Shown: positions 26,231-35,555, numbered from the stretch's first letter. The stretch: 60,879 nt of DNA from Bdellovibrionales bacterium (GCA_020630675.1 JAHDIR010000015.1:1-60879), one strand, 5' to 3'. Notes: generated by a model from the sequence alone, not told the origin. A program made the numbers and translations.

Positions 26231-26956
26231 TTAGTGGTCAAACTCTGTATAGTGAATAACCGTTACCTCTTCGGAAGTTTCTTGAAAGGCTTTGTCCATA
26301 TTTTTAATATTTTTTACGTTATCGTCTATAAATATAATTTTTTGAAACTGAAAGTCTTCAGAAATGAAATCAAGATAAGCTTGCAAGGCTAAGCCTTTGT
26401 TAGCTCCAGTAGCAAAGCCGACACCATTTTGAAAAAGTAATTTCTTTTTTAAGATTTTTTTCTTTTTACCCTTTCCCATTTGATCAAAAAGAATTAGTTC
26501 TTTTTTACTATTGTAAAATGGGGCTGTTACAAAATCGATAGTCGCCGGTTTTGGGTTTTGTTCAGATACAACCATTTTTACATTAAGTTGTTTTAGTGTT
26601 GAGCTAGCCATGTCTCGGCCACGAGCCGTTAAGGCCATGACATGGTAGTCTTTGGCCTGTAGGTTGTTTATGATCGTGACCACCTTTTCGTTCGTCAAAA
26701 TCACTCCACATTTTTTCACTCGATCTTTAAAACGTTGAAACCCATTTTTGATGGTTTGGTCGGCTTCGGCACATCTTAATGTTCTTAAGACAGTGTCATC
26801 TAAATCAAAAACAACAAGTAACTCATCTGTTGATGAAGACTTAACACTCTTGTTAATTATGCTTTGAATTGTTTGATAAGAATCAGTGACAATAACTTCA
26901 GAAGCCGCGTAAGCCTGAACTGATATTAGAATAAGTAGTGAAAGAATAAATTTCAT
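26231..26956 (-). CDS. Secreted HAD-like protein (DUF2608 type)
   Basis: A 241-residue protein with a signal peptide (cleavage near AYAAS) and an aspartate-nucleophile motif FDLDDTVLRT of the HAD superfamily, with a later Lys-rich segment and FIDDNVKN. This matches DUF2608 proteins, exported HAD-like enzymes best known in intracellular bacteria such as Legionella and Chlamydia. A phosphatase activity is inferred from the motif. The periplasm is the expected location. It is convergent with slyD. Confidence 0.75.
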   Translation of the reverse strand: MKFILSLLILISVQAYAASEVIVTDSYQTIQSIINKSVKSSSTDELLVVFDLDDTVLRTLRCAEADQTIKNGFQRFKDRVKKCGVILTNEKVVTIINNLQAKDYHVMALTARGRDMASSTLKQLNVKMVVSEQNPKPATIDFVTAPFYNSKKELILFDQMGKGKKKKILKKKLLFQNGVGFATGANKGLALQAYLDFISEDFQFQKIIFIDDNVKNIKNMDKAFQETSEEVTVIHYTEFDH

Positions 26957-27007
26957 ATTTTAGCCCCTTTAAGTTGTACATTTATTTTTGGGTAATTGTG
27001 TTGGTTT

Positions 27008-27060
27008 TTCAAGAATCTAGTTTATAGCTATATAAATAGTTCCTTTAAAATATTCTTGAA
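27008..27060. promoter_or_regulatory. Possible regulatory inverted repeat upstream of the betaine/choline-type ABC operon
   Basis: TTCAAGAAT at 27008-27016 is the complement of 27052-27060 with 35 bases between. It sits in the 261-bp divergent gap between the HAD-like gene and the transporter operon. It may be a regulator site or a coincidence in AT-rich DNA. Confidence 0.3.
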
Positions 27061-27217
27061 CAATGTAAAATATGTATTGTTTAAGTGAGTTTAAGATGAA
27101 ATATATACCTAGTGAGACCATTTTTCTTGTCGGTAAAACCACTTAAAAGAACCTATTTTAGGGAACGAGCAATTTATATCGCTTGGAGACTAAAACTACG
27201 ATAAACTTTAGGAACTT

Positions 27218-27964
27218 ATGATTGAAATTAAAGGTTTATCAAAAAATTATGGATCGGTTAAGGCACTTCAGCCTTTGAACCTAAGACTCTCTGTTGGAAA
27301 AACTCATGTTTGTTTGGGCTCGAGTGGTTGTGGAAAGTCAACTTTACTAAGATTAATTTGCGGTTTGATTGAACCCACAGAGGGAGAAGTGATCATCAAT
27401 GGAAAAAAAGTTTCCACATCTAGTCAAAGAAAAACGGCCCTCAACATAGGTTATGTTATTCAAGAGGGAGGTTTGTTCCCTCATCTTACGGCCAAGGAAA
27501 ACATTGAATTGGCTGCCAAAGTAAACGGATGGAACAAAATAAATATAAAGAAAAGAAGATCTTACCTCATGGAGTTAATGACCATGAAAGAAAGTCTTCT
27601 AGAAAAATTTCCTAAGCAGTTGAGCGGCGGGCAAAGACAACGTTTTAGTTTGATGAGGGCTTTAATGCTCGACCCAGAAATAATTCTAATGGATGAGCCA
27701 TTAGGAGCTTTGGATCCGGTGGTGAGGTCACATTTACAGATAGAATTAAAAGATATATTTGAAAAGTTAAATAAAACAGTGGTTATGGTCACTCATGATG
27801 TTTGGGAAGGAGCCTTTTTAGGCGATACCATTTCTTTGTTTGATCAAGGGCAACTTCTACAACATGGAAAGTTCTCTGATTTGATGACTTCTCCTGCTAA
27901 CTCTTTTGTATCGTCATTTTTAAAAGCTCAATGGCCGCCAAAAGAAGTGATGGAGTGGTTATGA
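27218..27964 (+). CDS. ABC transporter ATPase, glycine betaine/choline (OpuCA/OsmV) type
   Basis: A 248-residue ATPase with Walker A SSGCGKST, signature LSGGQRQR, Walker B ILMDEPLGALD and the switch His in VTHDVWEG. The shape fits the OpuCA/ProV branch but lacks the C-terminal CBS domains found in osmosensing members, so it is a short form. It powers the fused permease encoded by the next gene, which overlaps it by 4 bp. AGGAAC lies before the ATG. Uptake of choline, betaine or a related quaternary amine is inferred from the family. Confidence 0.85.
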   Translation: MIEIKGLSKNYGSVKALQPLNLRLSVGKTHVCLGSSGCGKSTLLRLICGLIEPTEGEVIINGKKVSTSSQRKTALNIGYVIQEGGLFPHLTAKENIELAAKVNGWNKINIKKRRSYLMELMTMKESLLEKFPKQLSGGQRQRFSLMRALMLDPEIILMDEPLGALDPVVRSHLQIELKDIFEKLNKTVVMVTHDVWEGAFLGDTISLFDQGQLLQHGKFSDLMTSPANSFVSSFLKAQWPPKEVMEWL

Positions 27965-29436
27965 AGTTTATATTATTTTTTTCTATTTTTTATATTGCAC
28001 CTCATTTATTTGCTGGTTTGTCCGGGCATGTACGTGTGGGTTCAAAAGTTTTTACAGAAAGCTATGTTTTGGCTGAAATTATTTCTCAAGTTTTAGAGAG
28101 GCAAGGCCTTACCGTTGAAAGGCGATTTGGCCTAGGAGCCACTGGCATAGCTTTTGAGTCATTAAAAAATAATGAAATTGATATTTTACCAGAGTACACT
28201 GGCACGATAGCTCAAGCCATTTTGAAAAAAGAAATTTCAACAGTTTCTGAAATTAATAAAGAGTTAGCCCCTTATGATTTAACAATCTCTAAAAGCTTGG
28301 GCTTTAATAATACCTATGTTTTTGGTTTTTTAAAAAAGTCGAAACTGTACGGGAAAATAACTAAAATGACAGAATTAAAAAATTATCCAGATCTTAAATA
28401 TAGTGTAGATCATGAGTTTAGTCGACGTAAAGATGGTTTAAAAGCTCTTGAACGTCACTATAATTATGAGTTTAAGCATGTCTCTGAGCTTGATCATAAC
28501 TTAGCCTATCAAGTCTTAGAAGAAGGCCAGGTGGATATTATAAATTTATATTCCACAGATGCTAAGATAAAAAAAATAGGAATTGAGCTAATTGAGGACG
28601 ATTTAAGTTTTTTTCCAAATTACGATGCCGTTGCTTTTGCCAGTAAAAAGTGGATAAAAAAAAATCAATTAGCTTGGCAAAAACTTATTGAAATTCAAGG
28701 GGCTATCGATGAAAAAGCCATGGTTGAGCTCAACGCCATGGTGGAGTTGGATAAACTAAGCTTTGCCCAGGCCGCTCGTCGTTTTTTAAACTCATATTAC
28801 AAAGAAAATCGTATGTTAAAAAAGAAAAAAAAATTCGATTTGATCAAGTTAACGCAAGAGCACTTATTTTTAGTTTTTATTTCTTTGATAGCATCTATTT
28901 GTGTCGCTCTTCCCCTAGGAATTCTAGGTTCGCTACACTCTGTTTTAGGGCAAGGTATTTTAACCATAAGTGGCTTACTCCAAACCATACCATCTTTAGC
29001 ACTTTTATGTTTTTTAATTCCTTTTTTTGGTATAGGAACTCCACCAGCTCTCATTGCATTATTTTTGTACGGTTTGCTTCCTATTGTTAGAAATACATAT
29101 GTAGGGTTAACACAAATAGAGAGTGGCTTAAAAGAATCTGCGAGGTCTTTGGGGTTAAGTCGTTGGCAACAGTTACGCTTTGTTGAATTGCCTTTAGCCA
29201 TGCCATCAATTTTGGCAGGCATTAAAACGTCTGCAATTATTAATGTTGGTACTGCCACATTAGCTTCTTTTATTGGTGCTGGTGGTTATGGCACTCCTAT
29301 TGTCACGGGCTTGGCTTTAAACGAGACCTCTATTATGCTTTATGGAGCTTTACCAGCCGCTGGTTTAGCTGTTATTTTACATTGTTTGTTTGAGTTCATT
29401 GACCGTTGGGTCTTACCGAAAGGGTTACGTATATAA
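27961..29436 (+). CDS. Fused substrate-binding protein and permease, choline/betaine ABC importer
   Basis: A 491-residue single-chain importer subunit. A signal peptide (residues 1-19) is followed by an OpuAC-type binding domain (about 20-285: KVFTESYVLAEII, DILPEYTG, VDIINLYSTD). A permease domain with about five or six helices (300-490) carries the ABC EAA-like loop (LKESARSLGLSRWQQ). In OpuFB-type fusions I know the permease comes first; here the binding domain is N-terminal. ATG 27961 overlaps the ATPase stop. Aromatic ligand-binding residues cannot be assigned by eye, so the exact amine is unknown. Confidence 0.85.
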   Translation: MKFILFFSIFYIAPHLFAGLSGHVRVGSKVFTESYVLAEIISQVLERQGLTVERRFGLGATGIAFESLKNNEIDILPEYTGTIAQAILKKEISTVSEINKELAPYDLTISKSLGFNNTYVFGFLKKSKLYGKITKMTELKNYPDLKYSVDHEFSRRKDGLKALERHYNYEFKHVSELDHNLAYQVLEEGQVDIINLYSTDAKIKKIGIELIEDDLSFFPNYDAVAFASKKWIKKNQLAWQKLIEIQGAIDEKAMVELNAMVELDKLSFAQAARRFLNSYYKENRMLKKKKKFDLIKLTQEHLFLVFISLIASICVALPLGILGSLHSVLGQGILTISGLLQTIPSLALLCFLIPFFGIGTPPALIALFLYGLLPIVRNTYVGLTQIESGLKESARSLGLSRWQQLRFVELPLAMPSILAGIKTSAIINVGTATLASFIGAGGYGTPIVTGLALNETSIMLYGALPAAGLAVILHCLFEFIDRWVLPKGLRI

Positions 29437-31244
29437 TGATACCGTTACTATCTTTAAAAAATATTGGTATGACTATGGGGTCAAAAAAGTTATTTGAAAA
29501 CTTGAGCCTCGGTGTTTTTGAAAACGAAAAAATAGGTTTGATTGGCCCTAATGGGGCTGGCAAATCGACTTTACTAAAAATTATGGCTGAAGTAGAGCCA
29601 CCTGATGAAGGGGAGTTAAGTCAAAAAAAGTCATTAAAAGTGTCTTTTTTATCTCAAGAAAATCATTTTGAACCTCAAAGTACGGTCCTTTCCGCCGTGG
29701 TCAAACATTTGCAGAACACAAGTTCTATGACCGCACTAGAAGCAGAGGTTCAAGCCACTATTTACTTAAGCATTATTGGTTTTGAAAATACAGATCAAAA
29801 ATTATCTTCTCTTTCTGGAGGGTGGAGAAAAAGAGTGGCTATTGCTGCTGTTTTGGCTGAGGAGCCCGACCTACTTATTTTAGATGAACCCACTAACCAT
29901 ATGGACTGGGAGGGAATTCTTTGGTTGGAGTCTTGGCTAAAGAGTTATAAAAAGTCTTTAATCATTGTAACTCATGATAGAGCTTTTTTAAATAACCTTA
30001 CAAATAGAACTATTGAAATCAATAAACTCTATACTAATGGTTACCTCTCTTTTGATTGTAACTACGATAAGTTTTTGCAGAGAAAAGAAGAATACATACA
30101 AAACCAACTGTCTTTACAAGACTCCATGTCAAATAAAGCAAGAAGAGAAGTTGAATGGTTAAGAGCTGGGGTCAAAGCAAGAACCACCAAAAGTAATAGC
30201 CGTATAAAAGAGGCCCACAACCTATTAGATAATTTGGCTTTAGTAAAAGAGCGCAATAGATCTTCTCAACAAAAATCGCGACTAGAAATTGATGCAACAG
30301 ACAGAAAAACAAAAAAACTGATTGAGCTTAAAAATGTAAATGTTGGTTATGATGATTATCAGCTGATTTCTGATTTAAACCTTATATTGGGACCCAAAAC
30401 TTGTATGGGTTTTTTGGGAGAAAATGGTTCAGGAAAAACTAGTCTGATCAAAGCTATTATTGATTATGAAAAAAACTATACTGGAAAAATACAGCGAGCT
30501 GAAAAACTTGATATTGTTTACTTTGATCAAAAAAGAGAAGCTTTACCTCAAGATATCAACTTAATGGAGTACCTTGGTGATGGGTCAGATTATGCTGTTT
30601 TTAAAGACTCCTCAATTCATGTGGCCTCTTATGCCAGCCGATTTTTATTTACGGCCGAAAAAATGCAACTTAAAATTTCTCAATTGTCTGGTGGTGAGCA
30701 AGCTCGGCTGTTAATTGCCAAGCAGTTTTTAAAGCCGGCAGATATCTTAGTTTTAGATGAACCAACGAATGATTTAGATATAGAAACCATAGAGATAATT
30801 GAAGAGGCGATTAAAAATTTTAATGGATTGGTTTTGTTGGTCTCTCATGATCGACATTTTTTGAGTCAATTGTGTCAGCGCTTTTTAGCCTTGGATGGGC
30901 AGGGTGGTTGGGCCGAGTACGCTGACGTCAATCAGTGGCTAAAGCAAAGAGGCAAATCAGATAAGTCAGATTCAAGTGAGCCCAAAGTAAAAGAGTCAAA
31001 AGAAGTTTCTCCGAAAAAAAAGAAGTTATCTTATAAAGAAAAAAGGCAGTTAGAAACCATTGAGGCAGATATTCAAATGGCCGAAAAATCTCTTGAAGAT
31101 TGGCAGGCAAAGCTTGAACAAGTGGATTACTCCAATCATGAACAAGTCACAGAATTATCAACAAAAACCAGCCAAGCTCAAAAAAAAGTAGATCAACTTT
31201 ATGAACTATGGGATCAGCTTGAAGCTAAGCAAGCAAAAAACTAA
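29436..31244 (+). CDS. uup: ABC-F family ATPase Uup
   Basis: A 602-residue soluble ABC-F protein acting on ribosomes or branched DNA intermediates, not in transport. It has two nucleotide-binding domains with Walker A GPNGAGKST and GENGSGKTS, signatures LSGGWRKR and LSGGEQAR, Walker B DEPTNHMD and DEPTNDLD. The C-terminal coiled coil (LSYKEKRQLETIE onward) identifies Uup among ABC-F proteins. Its ATG shares one base with the TAA of the transporter gene (TAATG), so translation re-initiates. The end overlaps the thioredoxin gene on the other strand by 4 bp. Confidence 0.92.
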   Translation: MIPLLSLKNIGMTMGSKKLFENLSLGVFENEKIGLIGPNGAGKSTLLKIMAEVEPPDEGELSQKKSLKVSFLSQENHFEPQSTVLSAVVKHLQNTSSMTALEAEVQATIYLSIIGFENTDQKLSSLSGGWRKRVAIAAVLAEEPDLLILDEPTNHMDWEGILWLESWLKSYKKSLIIVTHDRAFLNNLTNRTIEINKLYTNGYLSFDCNYDKFLQRKEEYIQNQLSLQDSMSNKARREVEWLRAGVKARTTKSNSRIKEAHNLLDNLALVKERNRSSQQKSRLEIDATDRKTKKLIELKNVNVGYDDYQLISDLNLILGPKTCMGFLGENGSGKTSLIKAIIDYEKNYTGKIQRAEKLDIVYFDQKREALPQDINLMEYLGDGSDYAVFKDSSIHVASYASRFLFTAEKMQLKISQLSGGEQARLLIAKQFLKPADILVLDEPTNDLDIETIEIIEEAIKNFNGLVLLVSHDRHFLSQLCQRFLALDGQGGWAEYADVNQWLKQRGKSDKSDSSEPKVKESKEVSPKKKKLSYKEKRQLETIEADIQMAEKSLEDWQAKLEQVDYSNHEQVTELSTKTSQAQKKVDQLYELWDQLEAKQAKN

Positions 31245-31618
31245 GCTTTGGAGTTCTTAGCCTCTTCTTCTTCAATTTTTTTACGAACCTCATCCATGTT
31301 TGCATCTTTGACCTGCTGGACAATGGCTTTGAAATCATCTTTTCCTATTCCACCACTATGGCGAAAGACCTCAAGTTGTTCACGAATGATAATGATAGTG
31401 GGAATACTACGAATTCCAAAGTAGGCCGACAGCTTTTGTTGAGCTTCTGTTTCAACTTTACCAAATACAATATTTGGAAAAAGTTCAGAAACTTCTTCAA
31501 AAGTAGGAGCAAATTGATGGCAAGGTCCACACCAAACCGCCCAGAAATCAAGAACAACAATATCGTTGTCTTTGTACACTTGACGAAAGCCTTCATCATC
31601 GATATCGAGAACTGCCAT
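31241..31618 (-). CDS. Thioredoxin-like protein
   Basis: A 125-residue thioredoxin fold with active site WCGPC (Cys30, Cys33), Asp24 in VLDFWAVW, and cis-proline in SIPT. It reduces disulfides in the cytoplasm, having no signal peptide. The C-terminal 20 residues (KKIEEEEAKNSKA) extend beyond the usual 105-108 residues as a charged tail. It is divergent from the GNAT gene with 31 bp between start codons, so their promoters and ribosome sites are packed tightly or overlap the coding sequences. Confidence 0.9.
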   Translation of the reverse strand: MAVLDIDDEGFRQVYKDNDIVVLDFWAVWCGPCHQFAPTFEEVSELFPNIVFGKVETEAQQKLSAYFGIRSIPTIIIIREQLEVFRHSGGIGKDDFKAIVQQVKDANMDEVRKKIEEEEAKNSKA

Positions 31619-31649
31619 TACATATTCCTTAGAGCAAAGAGGTGAATTT

Positions 31650-32147
31650 ATGACATATCAAATAAGACCAGCGTTGAAAAGTGATGTTGAGACAATGTTG
31701 TCTTTAATTCATGGCTTAGCCATTTATGAAAAAGAGCCTGATGCGGTAAAAACTACCACCGAAGATCTTTTACGTGATGGGTTTGGCGAACAGCCTATGT
31801 TTCATTGTTTAATTGCCGAAGATCAGCAGGGACAAGCCCATGGCTTTGCTTTGTATTTTTTTAATTGGTCAACGTGGGAAGGGCGCCCAGGCCTATATTT
31901 AGAAGACCTCTTTGTTAAAGAGGCCTCAAGAGGTCATGGCATAGGCTTGTTACTTTTTAAAAAATTAGCTCAAATTGCTGTTGAACGAAATTGTCGTCGA
32001 TTTGAGTGGTCTGTTTTGGACTGGAACCAACCAGCTCGTGATTTTTATCATAACTTTGGGGCTCGGCATAAAGAAGGTTGGCTTCCTTATCGTCTAGAGG
32101 GTGATGCCTTACAGAAGTTTGGGCAACTTAGTCAAGACGATGACTAA
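31650..32147 (+). CDS. GNAT acetyltransferase, diamine/thialysine acetyltransferase-like
   Basis: A 165-residue GNAT of the SSAT-like type: YEKEPDAV at the N-terminus, YLEDLFV, and the acetyl-CoA loop SRGHGIG, then NQPARDFYHNFGA. Eukaryotic relatives acetylate spermidine or thialysine; bacterial members act on small amines. The substrate here is not known. AAAGAGGTG lies before the ATG. It is divergent from the thioredoxin gene. Confidence 0.85.
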   Translation: MTYQIRPALKSDVETMLSLIHGLAIYEKEPDAVKTTTEDLLRDGFGEQPMFHCLIAEDQQGQAHGFALYFFNWSTWEGRPGLYLEDLFVKEASRGHGIGLLLFKKLAQIAVERNCRRFEWSVLDWNQPARDFYHNFGARHKEGWLPYRLEGDALQKFGQLSQDDD

Positions 32148-32234
32148 GTCTTTATAGCTATAAGCCTTTGTAATATTGATGGTGAATTTGAATTCAAATT
32201 GTTTTCTTTAAGTTTTTATGCTGCTATATAAACT

Positions 32235-32582
32235 ATGAATTTACTTTTATTTATGAACGGCTTTTCTAAATTTATTTTCATTGTTTTAAGTTTTTTTATT
32301 TTTCATGTGGCTTTTGCTCAGGGGGTTGTTTCCATTAAAAATGATGTTGATGACTGTCTTGATGGTTGGCCAACGATGGATGTCACAATTTTTGTTGGTG
32401 AAGAAGAGTATAGCTTTGACCCTAAGTGCGAAGAAAGTTTCAATAAAAACTTTGTCACCCAGTCTAAAGTGGCTTGCACGGTAGAGTCTGGCATGTGCTC
32501 TCAATTTGAACCTAAAAATACTTTTAAAGTCACTTGTAAAGGCTACCCTTTAGCTAAAGTGAATATTACGTGCGCCCCTTAA
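32235..32582 (+). CDS. Small secreted Cys-rich protein of unknown function
   Basis: A 115-residue protein with a signal peptide ending near AFAQG and a mature part of about 80 residues with six Cys, an even number consistent with three disulfides in the periplasm. I know no matching family. An internal ATG at 32253 would give a shorter signal peptide; no convincing ribosome site favours either. It stands alone and is convergent with the truC-like gene. Confidence 0.55.
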   Translation: MNLLLFMNGFSKFIFIVLSFFIFHVAFAQGVVSIKNDVDDCLDGWPTMDVTIFVGEEEYSFDPKCEESFNKNFVTQSKVACTVESGMCSQFEPKNTFKVTCKGYPLAKVNITCAP

Positions 32583-32607
32583 AGACGGTAAACTACTTAG
32601 TAAATTT

Positions 32608-33255
32608 TCAAACTTTGACTTTAAGTTGATTTAAAAGTTGTTTTAACTCAAGGGGAAGGTCTGGAGATTCACTTATATTTTCATTGGTAAAGGGGTGGGT
32701 AAAAGAAAGTTCACTACAGTGTAAAAATAAACGATGAAACTCATATTTTTCTCTGAACATTCGGTTTAGCCAACCTTTTCCATGGTTAACATCTCCAATG
32801 ATATGATGCTTTTCATGGGAAAGGTGACGTCGTATTTGATGCTTTCTTCCTGTGACAAGCTGTAGTTCTAATAAGGAGTAGTCGCCGATGGTTTCAAGTG
32901 TTTTGTAGTGAGTTACGGCCTCTTGTTTTATTTTCTTCTCATTATTTAAAGGGCGATCAAATGTTCCTTTGCTATCCAATGAGCCTAAGCAAAGAGTTAT
33001 ATATTTTTTTATTGATGTAGGGCTTTGCAATGAAGTTTGCAGATTTCGGGCACTTTCTGGGCTGAAGGCAAAAGCTATAGCTCCGGAAGTTCCTCTGTCT
33101 AGGCGATGTACTGGGTAAAGGTAGGCTCCAAGTTGATCACGCAGAGTTTGCAAAAGTATAGGGAAAGAACCGCTTCCTTTTGTTTTGTGAACGACGTATC
33201 CTGATGGTTTGTTAACCACACAGATATCTTTGTCTTGATAGAGTATTTCAATCAC
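32608..33255 (-). CDS. truC: RluA-family pseudouridine synthase, TruC type
   Basis: A 215-residue enzyme that converts a uridine to pseudouridine. Catalytic Asp lies in HRLDRGTSG, with GRKHQIRRH as the next family motif. The segment IIGDVNHGKGWLNRMFRE resembles TruC, which modifies U65 of tRNA, more than the rRNA enzymes. There is no S4 domain, as expected for TruC. It lies alone between convergent and divergent neighbours. Confidence 0.85.
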   Translation of the reverse strand: MIEILYQDKDICVVNKPSGYVVHKTKGSGSFPILLQTLRDQLGAYLYPVHRLDRGTSGAIAFAFSPESARNLQTSLQSPTSIKKYITLCLGSLDSKGTFDRPLNNEKKIKQEAVTHYKTLETIGDYSLLELQLVTGRKHQIRRHLSHEKHHIIGDVNHGKGWLNRMFREKYEFHRLFLHCSELSFTHPFTNENISESPDLPLELKQLLNQLKVKV

Positions 33256-33383
33256 AACTCATAGCTCACTAAATATTAAAAAATTAAACTTACTTTACCT
33301 CGAACTTAAACTAAAGGTACAATTGTTTCTAAGACGATGAATTATTTATCTAGAAAAAATAATTTTGGCGGGGAGAGATAGAA

Positions 33384-34046
33384 ATGAATTCCAGCTCTAA
33401 GAAATTTTGTATTTTTGGAACCGGAGGAGCAGCGCGCGATGCTATGTGCTGCCTGGTAGATGAGTTAAAATCTAAAAAATTAAACTTTAAAAATCAACTC
33501 TGTTTTATTGAGCAAGATGCTAGCTTTACAAACAGTCAACTCATGGGCTTTGCGGTTTTAAAGCAATCTGAATTTAACCCTTCGTTGCATAAAGCTTTTA
33601 TTTCTATGGGGAACCCTTTGGTTCGGCAAAAAGTCGTGCAGAGTTTACCTAACAGCACCGAGTATTTTTCAATCATACACCCCAGTGTGATTATGTCTGA
33701 GTGGGTAAAATTAGGCGAGGGCTGTCTTTTAAGTGCTGGCGTTATTTTAACTTGTAATATTAACATTGGTAAGCACTCGCACCTCAACCTTCAAAGTACA
33801 ATTACTCATGACTTTCACTCCGGTGATTACTTTACAACGGCCCCGGCCGTTAATATTAGCGGCAATTGCACGGTTGGTGATAGGGTTTATTTCGGAACAA
33901 ATTCAGCCATGAAACAAGGGGTTCAAGTTTGTGATGATGTCACCATTGGCATGGGGGCTATTGTTGTTAAGAACATTTCAAAGCCAGGTATTTATATTGG
34001 CAACCCAGCTCATGAACAAGTGTCATTAACCACAGCAAATTCATAA
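33384..34046 (+). CDS. NeuD/PglD-family sugar O- or N-acyltransferase
   Basis: A 220-residue enzyme. The N-terminal 80 residues form the substrate-binding Rossmann-like part (CIFGTGGAARDA). The rest is a left-handed parallel beta helix of hexapeptide repeats (SAGVILTCNINIGKHSHLN, then GNCTVGDRVYFG), closing with GNPAHEQ. Family members acetylate sialic acids or bacillosamine-type sugars for surface glycans. No other glycan synthesis genes are adjacent, so the acceptor is open. GGGGAGA precedes the ATG. Confidence 0.88.
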   Translation: MNSSSKKFCIFGTGGAARDAMCCLVDELKSKKLNFKNQLCFIEQDASFTNSQLMGFAVLKQSEFNPSLHKAFISMGNPLVRQKVVQSLPNSTEYFSIIHPSVIMSEWVKLGEGCLLSAGVILTCNINIGKHSHLNLQSTITHDFHSGDYFTTAPAVNISGNCTVGDRVYFGTNSAMKQGVQVCDDVTIGMGAIVVKNISKPGIYIGNPAHEQVSLTTANS

Positions 34047-34119
34047 AAATATCAATTATTTTAGTAAATTAAACAGAGCCACCCCTTTGTTGTGTCGTGA
34101 TGAGCTCTGGGGGCTATTT

Positions 34120-34140
34120 ATTATTCGAATATCGAATAAT
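34120..34140 (+). promoter_or_regulatory. Palindromic operator candidate upstream of the phospholipase D gene
   Basis: ATTATTCGA and TCGAATAAT face each other across a 3-base spacer, a perfect 9-bp inverted repeat 74 bp before the start codon. The size suits a dimeric repressor. The regulator is unknown. Confidence 0.45.
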
Positions 34141-34214
34141 TACATGCGGACTATTCATTTTTAAAATATAAAAAAATACTGTAAAAATGCTTCATAGACT
34201 GTCGGGGAGAAGTT

Positions 34215-35555
34215 ATGAAGTCATTTCTATTTTTTGTTATTTTAAGTTTTTGCTTACAAAGTACGGCTAAAGTCGAGGTTCTTTTTCACCCTTATGACAA
34301 CACTCTTCAAAAAATAGCAGGAATTATAGCCAATGCCGAAAGCACGGTCGATATGGCTCTTTACAATATCGACACCAGCGCTACTAACCCAGTGATAAAA
34401 GCTATTCAATCTGAAGACGTACAACGTCGCATTCAATCCGGTGATTTAAAAATTAGAATTCTTTTTGAAGGTTATTCTTCGAAAGCGTCCAATCAAAAAA
34501 AAATGGAAACACTTGAGTCTTATGGAATTGATGCTAGGTACTTAGGTATTAGTAGAAAAATGCACCATAAGTTTGCAACAGTAGATACAATGGGAAGCCT
34601 ACCTATTTTAATTACTGGCTCGGCCAATTGGTCTATGATGTCTCGACGTCATTTTAACGAAAATATTTTGTATTTTGAAGGTAAGCCAGGGATTACTTTT
34701 TCTTTTCAAGACCAATTTGATTTACTTTGGTCGCAAGCTAAAGAGTTTGGATTTTCATCTGAGCCACATGTCGTTCCAGATTATTATATGAACGATATCA
34801 TCTTGGAAGATGGTTTGGAAGTAAACTTCAACTCTGATAATTTTGTAATCACAGAAAAAGGTTTTCGTAAAAGTAAAACTCAAAAATATGTTCTTACCCA
34901 GCAAGTTGTTCAGGCCATTGATGAGGCTCAAAAGCAAATTGACATTGCCACAACACGTTTAAAGTTAAGACCAATTTATGAAGCCCTTAAAAGAGCTGCT
35001 GCCCGTGGTGTAAAAATTAATATTGTTGTTAGTATGGCTGAGTATGCTCCTATTTATATTCGTAAAAAAACGGAACTCAAACAATGTAAAGATATTTATG
35101 GCAGTAAGTGCTCAACGAGTCAAAATTTTGCCATATTTTTAAACCAGCAAGAGTTTCCAGGGAAAGAAAATATATCACTAAGAATTAAGTACTTTGACCT
35201 TAGAAAGGGACAACACCTGAGCAAGCAAATGCATTCAAAATATATGATTGTAGATAGCTTAAATATTTTAACCGGATCATTTAATTGGTCTTATTCGGCC
35301 GAGTACAATCACTTTGAAAATCTAGTTGAAATTAATGGTGACGATCACCCTGTTGTTTTGAGTGACTTTGTTAAAGATTATAGAAGACTTTGGGGCAAGA
35401 ACCGTGAGCAACTGCGCGATAAAGTCGACATTTTAAGCCAGAAAAATAAAATTAAATGCAGCTTTGCCCCAATGACTCTTTCTTTTAAAGAAATTGATTC
35501 TCTGTTAAATGCGGCAAGAAAAGTGGACAGAAAAATTAAAAATGTTTGCCTTTAA
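34215..35555 (+). CDS. Secreted phospholipase D-family protein
   Basis: A 446-residue protein with a signal peptide (residues 1-18) and two complete HKD motifs: HHKFATVD followed by GSANWS, and HSKYMIVD followed by GSFNWS. Both are needed in one chain for the PLD active site. Such enzymes cleave phosphodiester bonds in phospholipids, cardiolipin or nucleic acids; which is unknown here. Export is clear from the signal. In a predatory bacterium it could attack prey membrane or DNA (inference). A palindrome lies upstream. Confidence 0.9.
   Translation: MKSFLFFVILSFCLQSTAKVEVLFHPYDNTLQKIAGIIANAESTVDMALYNIDTSATNPVIKAIQSEDVQRRIQSGDLKIRILFEGYSSKASNQKKMETLESYGIDARYLGISRKMHHKFATVDTMGSLPILITGSANWSMMSRRHFNENILYFEGKPGITFSFQDQFDLLWSQAKEFGFSSEPHVVPDYYMNDIILEDGLEVNFNSDNFVITEKGFRKSKTQKYVLTQQVVQAIDEAQKQIDIATTRLKLRPIYEALKRAAARGVKINIVVSMAEYAPIYIRKKTELKQCKDIYGSKCSTSQNFAIFLNQQEFPGKENISLRIKYFDLRKGQHLSKQMHSKYMIVDSLNILTGSFNWSYSAEYNHFENLVEINGDDHPVVLSDFVKDYRRLWGKNREQLRDKVDILSQKNKIKCSFAPMTLSFKEIDSLLNAARKVDRKIKNVCL

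Noticed and set aside
28797-29258. 153-codon minus-strand open frame inside the permease fusion gene
   Set aside because: It is antisense to a well-supported gene and the composition shows no domain or signal.
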